The notes below the pieces were generated by a model. That model had not been told where the DNA came from. It did no database searches and was given only the letters and a program-made list of their open reading frames with translations. A stretch of DNA of 64,000 nt from Bacillota bacterium (GTDB lineage: Bacteria; Bacillota; Clostridia; Lachnospirales; Lachnospiraceae). Of the stretch, positions 61,792 through 64,000 are shown in pieces. Each line of letters begins with the position of its first letter. Within the stretch, counting starts at the first letter, position 1. Location of the stretch: assembly GCA_023414875.1 (NCBI GenBank), contig JAEZMV010000014.1, positions 1 to 64,000 of the forward strand, written 5' to 3'. Made by a program: the position numbers and the translations under genes.

Positions 61792-62817
61792 ATGAAAGTA
61801 GTTGTGTTAGCAGGCGGGACCAGCACGGAAAGAGATGTATCCTTATCAACAGGAAGAATGATTTATAATGCTTTAAAAAATAAGGGACATCAGGCAATCC
61901 TTCTGGATGTGTACTTAGGCTATGAGGAGAATATAAGCAACATATTTGAAATAGATAAGGACTGGACCTCCAATATCGGTGCAATCGGAGTAGACAATCC
62001 GGATATTGAACATATTAAAGCCTTAAGAAAAGATAAGTCAAAGAGCTTCTTCGGACCGGCTGTGATCGATATCTGCAGTATGGCGGATATCGTATTTTTG
62101 GCATTGCATGGTGAAAATGGAGAGGATGGTAAAATTCAAGCCGCTTTTGATTTAATGGGCATTAAGTACACCGGTACGGATTATACCAGCAGCGCTCTTG
62201 CGATGGATAAGGCAATCTCCAAAGAGATTTTTGCATATTACAATATCCCCACACCCAATGGAATTCATGTAAAAAAGGGTGAGTCATTTACATGGGATAA
62301 TTATCCCTGCATCGTTAAGGTATGTAATGGCGGTTCCAGTGTAGGCGTATCCATCGTCTCCACCAGTGAAGAGATGGAAGATGCCCTTGCAAATGTATTT
62401 ATTTATGGAAACGAAGTCATCATCGAGCAGTATATCAAGGGTAGAGAGTTCTCCGTTGGTGTAATCGATGCCAAAGCTCTGCCGATTATTGAGATAGCTC
62501 CTTTCGAAGGTTTCTATGATTATAAAAACAAATATCAAGCCGGAAGTGCATTGGAGACCTGTCCTGCCGACTTAAACGAAACGCTGACAAAGAAGATGCA
62601 ATTCATTGCCGTGGAGGTATATAAGGCTTTACGCTTAAAAACATATGCTCGTATGGATTTCATATTGGATCAAAACAATGATATTTATTGTTTGGAGGCA
62701 AATACTCTTCCCGGTATGACCCCTACATCTCTTCTTCCCCAGGAAGCAAAGGTAATTGGAATGGATTTTGAGTCTTTGTGCGAAGAGATCATTACTATCT
62801 CTTTAAATAAATATTAA
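61792..62817 (+). CDS. ddl: D-alanine--D-alanine ligase
   Basis: 341 residues. ATG at 61792 after GAGGA; the frame extends 22 codons upstream without a ribosome site. ATP-grasp enzyme: N-terminal VLAGGTSTERDVSLSTG (substrate), LHGENGEDGKIQAAFDLMG, ATP site PCIVKVCNGGSSVGVSIV, and metal-binding EANTLPGMTPTSLLPQEA. It joins two D-Ala for the peptidoglycan pentapeptide; murF, which uses the product, starts 61 bases downstream. Confidence 0.96.
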   Translation: MKVVVLAGGTSTERDVSLSTGRMIYNALKNKGHQAILLDVYLGYEENISNIFEIDKDWTSNIGAIGVDNPDIEHIKALRKDKSKSFFGPAVIDICSMADIVFLALHGENGEDGKIQAAFDLMGIKYTGTDYTSSALAMDKAISKEIFAYYNIPTPNGIHVKKGESFTWDNYPCIVKVCNGGSSVGVSIVSTSEEMEDALANVFIYGNEVIIEQYIKGREFSVGVIDAKALPIIEIAPFEGFYDYKNKYQAGSALETCPADLNETLTKKMQFIAVEVYKALRLKTYARMDFILDQNNDIYCLEANTLPGMTPTSLLPQEAKVIGMDFESLCEEIITISLNKY

Positions 62818-62878
62818 TACTAGCGATATCACAGGATATCAATAAGATGATGCAACCTAATAGTATGGGGGGTTAATA

Positions 62879-64000
62879 TTGAAGAATATGACTTTAAAAC
62901 AAATAGCCAAGGCATGTAATGGACAATTATTTGCATCTGGTGACTATATGGAAACGGAAGCAGCCGGCGTAGTTATGGACTCCAGAATCGTGGAAAAGAA
63001 CTACCTCTTTATTGCATCCGTTGGTGAACGTGTCGATGGCCACGATTATATTGATGAGGTTTTTGACAAGGGAGCCCTTGCTGTAATATGCGAAAAAGCT
63101 CCTGAAAATCCAAGGGGACCTTACATACTGGTAGAAAACAGCTTTCATGCTCTGAAGGACCTGGCTAAATGGTATCGGATGCAGCTTAATATAAAGGTAG
63201 TCGGTATAACCGGCAGCGTGGGTAAGACCAGTACCAAGGAATTCATCAGCAGCGTTCTTTCAGTGAAATATAATGTCTTAAAAACTGAAGGAAATTATAA
63301 TAACGAAGTGGGTATGCCGCTTACAATTTTGAAAATCAGGGATTATCACCAGATTGCAGTTCTGGAGATGGGTATCAGTGATTTTGGTGAGATGCACCGC
63401 TTAAGTGAAATAGCAAAACCGGATATCTGTGTAATCACCAACATCGGACAGTGTCATCTGGAAAATCTGGGATCAAGACAGGGAATATTAAAAGCTAAAA
63501 CAGAAATCTTTGATTTTATGTCAGAAGATGGATGGGTATGTATAAACGGTGATGACGACATGCTTACAACCATTCCTGAGGTAAAAGGGAAAAAACCAAT
63601 CCGTTTTGGAATGAATACTGCGGATACAAATCATGATATCAGCGTCAGCAATGTTAGAACCCATGGATTGTTTGGAAGCACCTGTGACATCCATATAAAG
63701 GATCAGGTGTTTACTGCCGAGGTATTACTTCCCGGCGAGCATATGGTTCTCAATGCAATGGCGGCAACCTCTGTGGGTACGTTATTAGATATGTCTCTGG
63801 AGGAAATCGCTACCGGTCTGAAAACTGTTAAACCGGTAGGCGGTCGAAGCAATATCATCCGGGAAGAAAACTGGACTATTATCGATGATTGCTATAATGC
63901 TAATCCTGTATCGATGAAAGCTGCTATCGACCTATTAGGTATGGCTGACACTAAAAAGATTGCGATTCTCGGAGATATGTTCGAATTGGGATACAATGAG
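62879..64000 (+). CDS. murF: UDP-MurNAc-tripeptide--D-Ala-D-Ala ligase, 3' end outside window
   Basis: 374 codons visible from a TTG start at 62879, six bases after GGGGGG; an ATG at 62888 is too far from that site. Mur ligase domains: N-terminal substrate part, P-loop TGSVGKTS (111-118), then EGNYNNEVGMPL, LEMGISDFGEMHRL, ITNIGQCHLENLG, and the start of domain 3 (IIDDCYNANPVSMKAAIDLL; ILGDMFELG). It adds D-Ala-D-Ala to the UDP-MurNAc-tripeptide. It forms a unit with ddl. The open frame reaches the last base of the window. Confidence 0.95.
   Translation, partial: MKNMTLKQIAKACNGQLFASGDYMETEAAGVVMDSRIVEKNYLFIASVGERVDGHDYIDEVFDKGALAVICEKAPENPRGPYILVENSFHALKDLAKWYRMQLNIKVVGITGSVGKTSTKEFISSVLSVKYNVLKTEGNYNNEVGMPLTILKIRDYHQIAVLEMGISDFGEMHRLSEIAKPDICVITNIGQCHLENLGSRQGILKAKTEIFDFMSEDGWVCINGDDDMLTTIPEVKGKKPIRFGMNTADTNHDISVSNVRTHGLFGSTCDIHIKDQVFTAEVLLPGEHMVLNAMAATSVGTLLDMSLEEIATGLKTVKPVGGRSNIIREENWTIIDDCYNANPVSMKAAIDLLGMADTKKIAILGDMFELGYNE

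Overview
The window is a low-GC Firmicutes chromosome segment, most likely from an anaerobic spore-former of the Lachnospiraceae (Clostridium cluster XIVa, in the neighbourhood of Lachnoclostridium/Anaerocolumna). The reasons are an alpha/beta-type small acid-soluble spore protein, a flavodiiron protein for O2/NO removal, a cellobiose phosphorylase, a DUF4364 protein, AGGAGG ribosome binding sites before most genes, and the clostridial gene orders rho-rpmE-DUF1385-prmC-prfA and tig-clpP-clpX-engB. The family assignment is inference; there is no rRNA in the window to confirm it. Most genes lie on the minus strand.

Layout. 1-1183: 5' part of a secreted DNRLRE/Ig-like protein. 1734-2204: ISLre2-type transposase remnant. 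2250-4895: a three-gene operon with an SPFH protein carrying five zinc ribbons and two unknown membrane proteins. 5217-12352: flavodiiron protein, tRNA-Gln(CUG), an amidohydrolase, a CDF metal transporter, a membrane glycerophosphodiesterase and an iron alcohol dehydrogenase. 12608-17194: an envelope group made of two sets of DUF4097-type beta-repeat proteins (one lipoprotein, one with a LiaF-like partner) flanking a D,D-carboxypeptidase. 17412-18875: infC-rpmI-rplT with an L20-type leader and attenuator. 19001-24214: an oligopeptide ABC transporter with both ATPases fused. 24350-24621: a MITE-like palindromic element with matching 9-bp flanking direct repeats. 24879-27769: AraC/GyrI-like regulator and two tandem CPBP proteases. 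28213-33724: cellobiose phosphorylase and two unknown membrane-anchored extracellular proteins. 33810-38546: asd, dusB, coaX, two small unknown genes and argF. 38961-44320: LTA-synthase-like protein, stomatin/NfeD pair, DUF4956 protein and VTC-type polyphosphate polymerase. 44464-50754: rRNA methylase and the prfA-prmC-DUF1385-rpmE-rho translation/termination cluster. 51050-54843: GNAT, malic enzyme, radical SAM and DUF4364 genes. 54965-60760: engB, clpX, clpP, tig and glmM. 60989-64000: SASP, ddl and the start of murF.

The genes are mainly housekeeping and cell-envelope functions: peptidoglycan precursors (glmM, ddl, murF), trimming (DacA-like), polyanion synthesis (LTA-like), envelope stress-type proteins (LiaF/DUF4097), protein quality control (tig/clpP/clpX) and translation. 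There is no prophage, CRISPR array or defence island. The less ordinary signals are structural: the MITE-like element, a 57-bp triplication of the prfA 3' end, a 20-nt repeat array running into the DUF1385 start codon, the structured tig leader, and the SPFH/zinc-ribbon operon.
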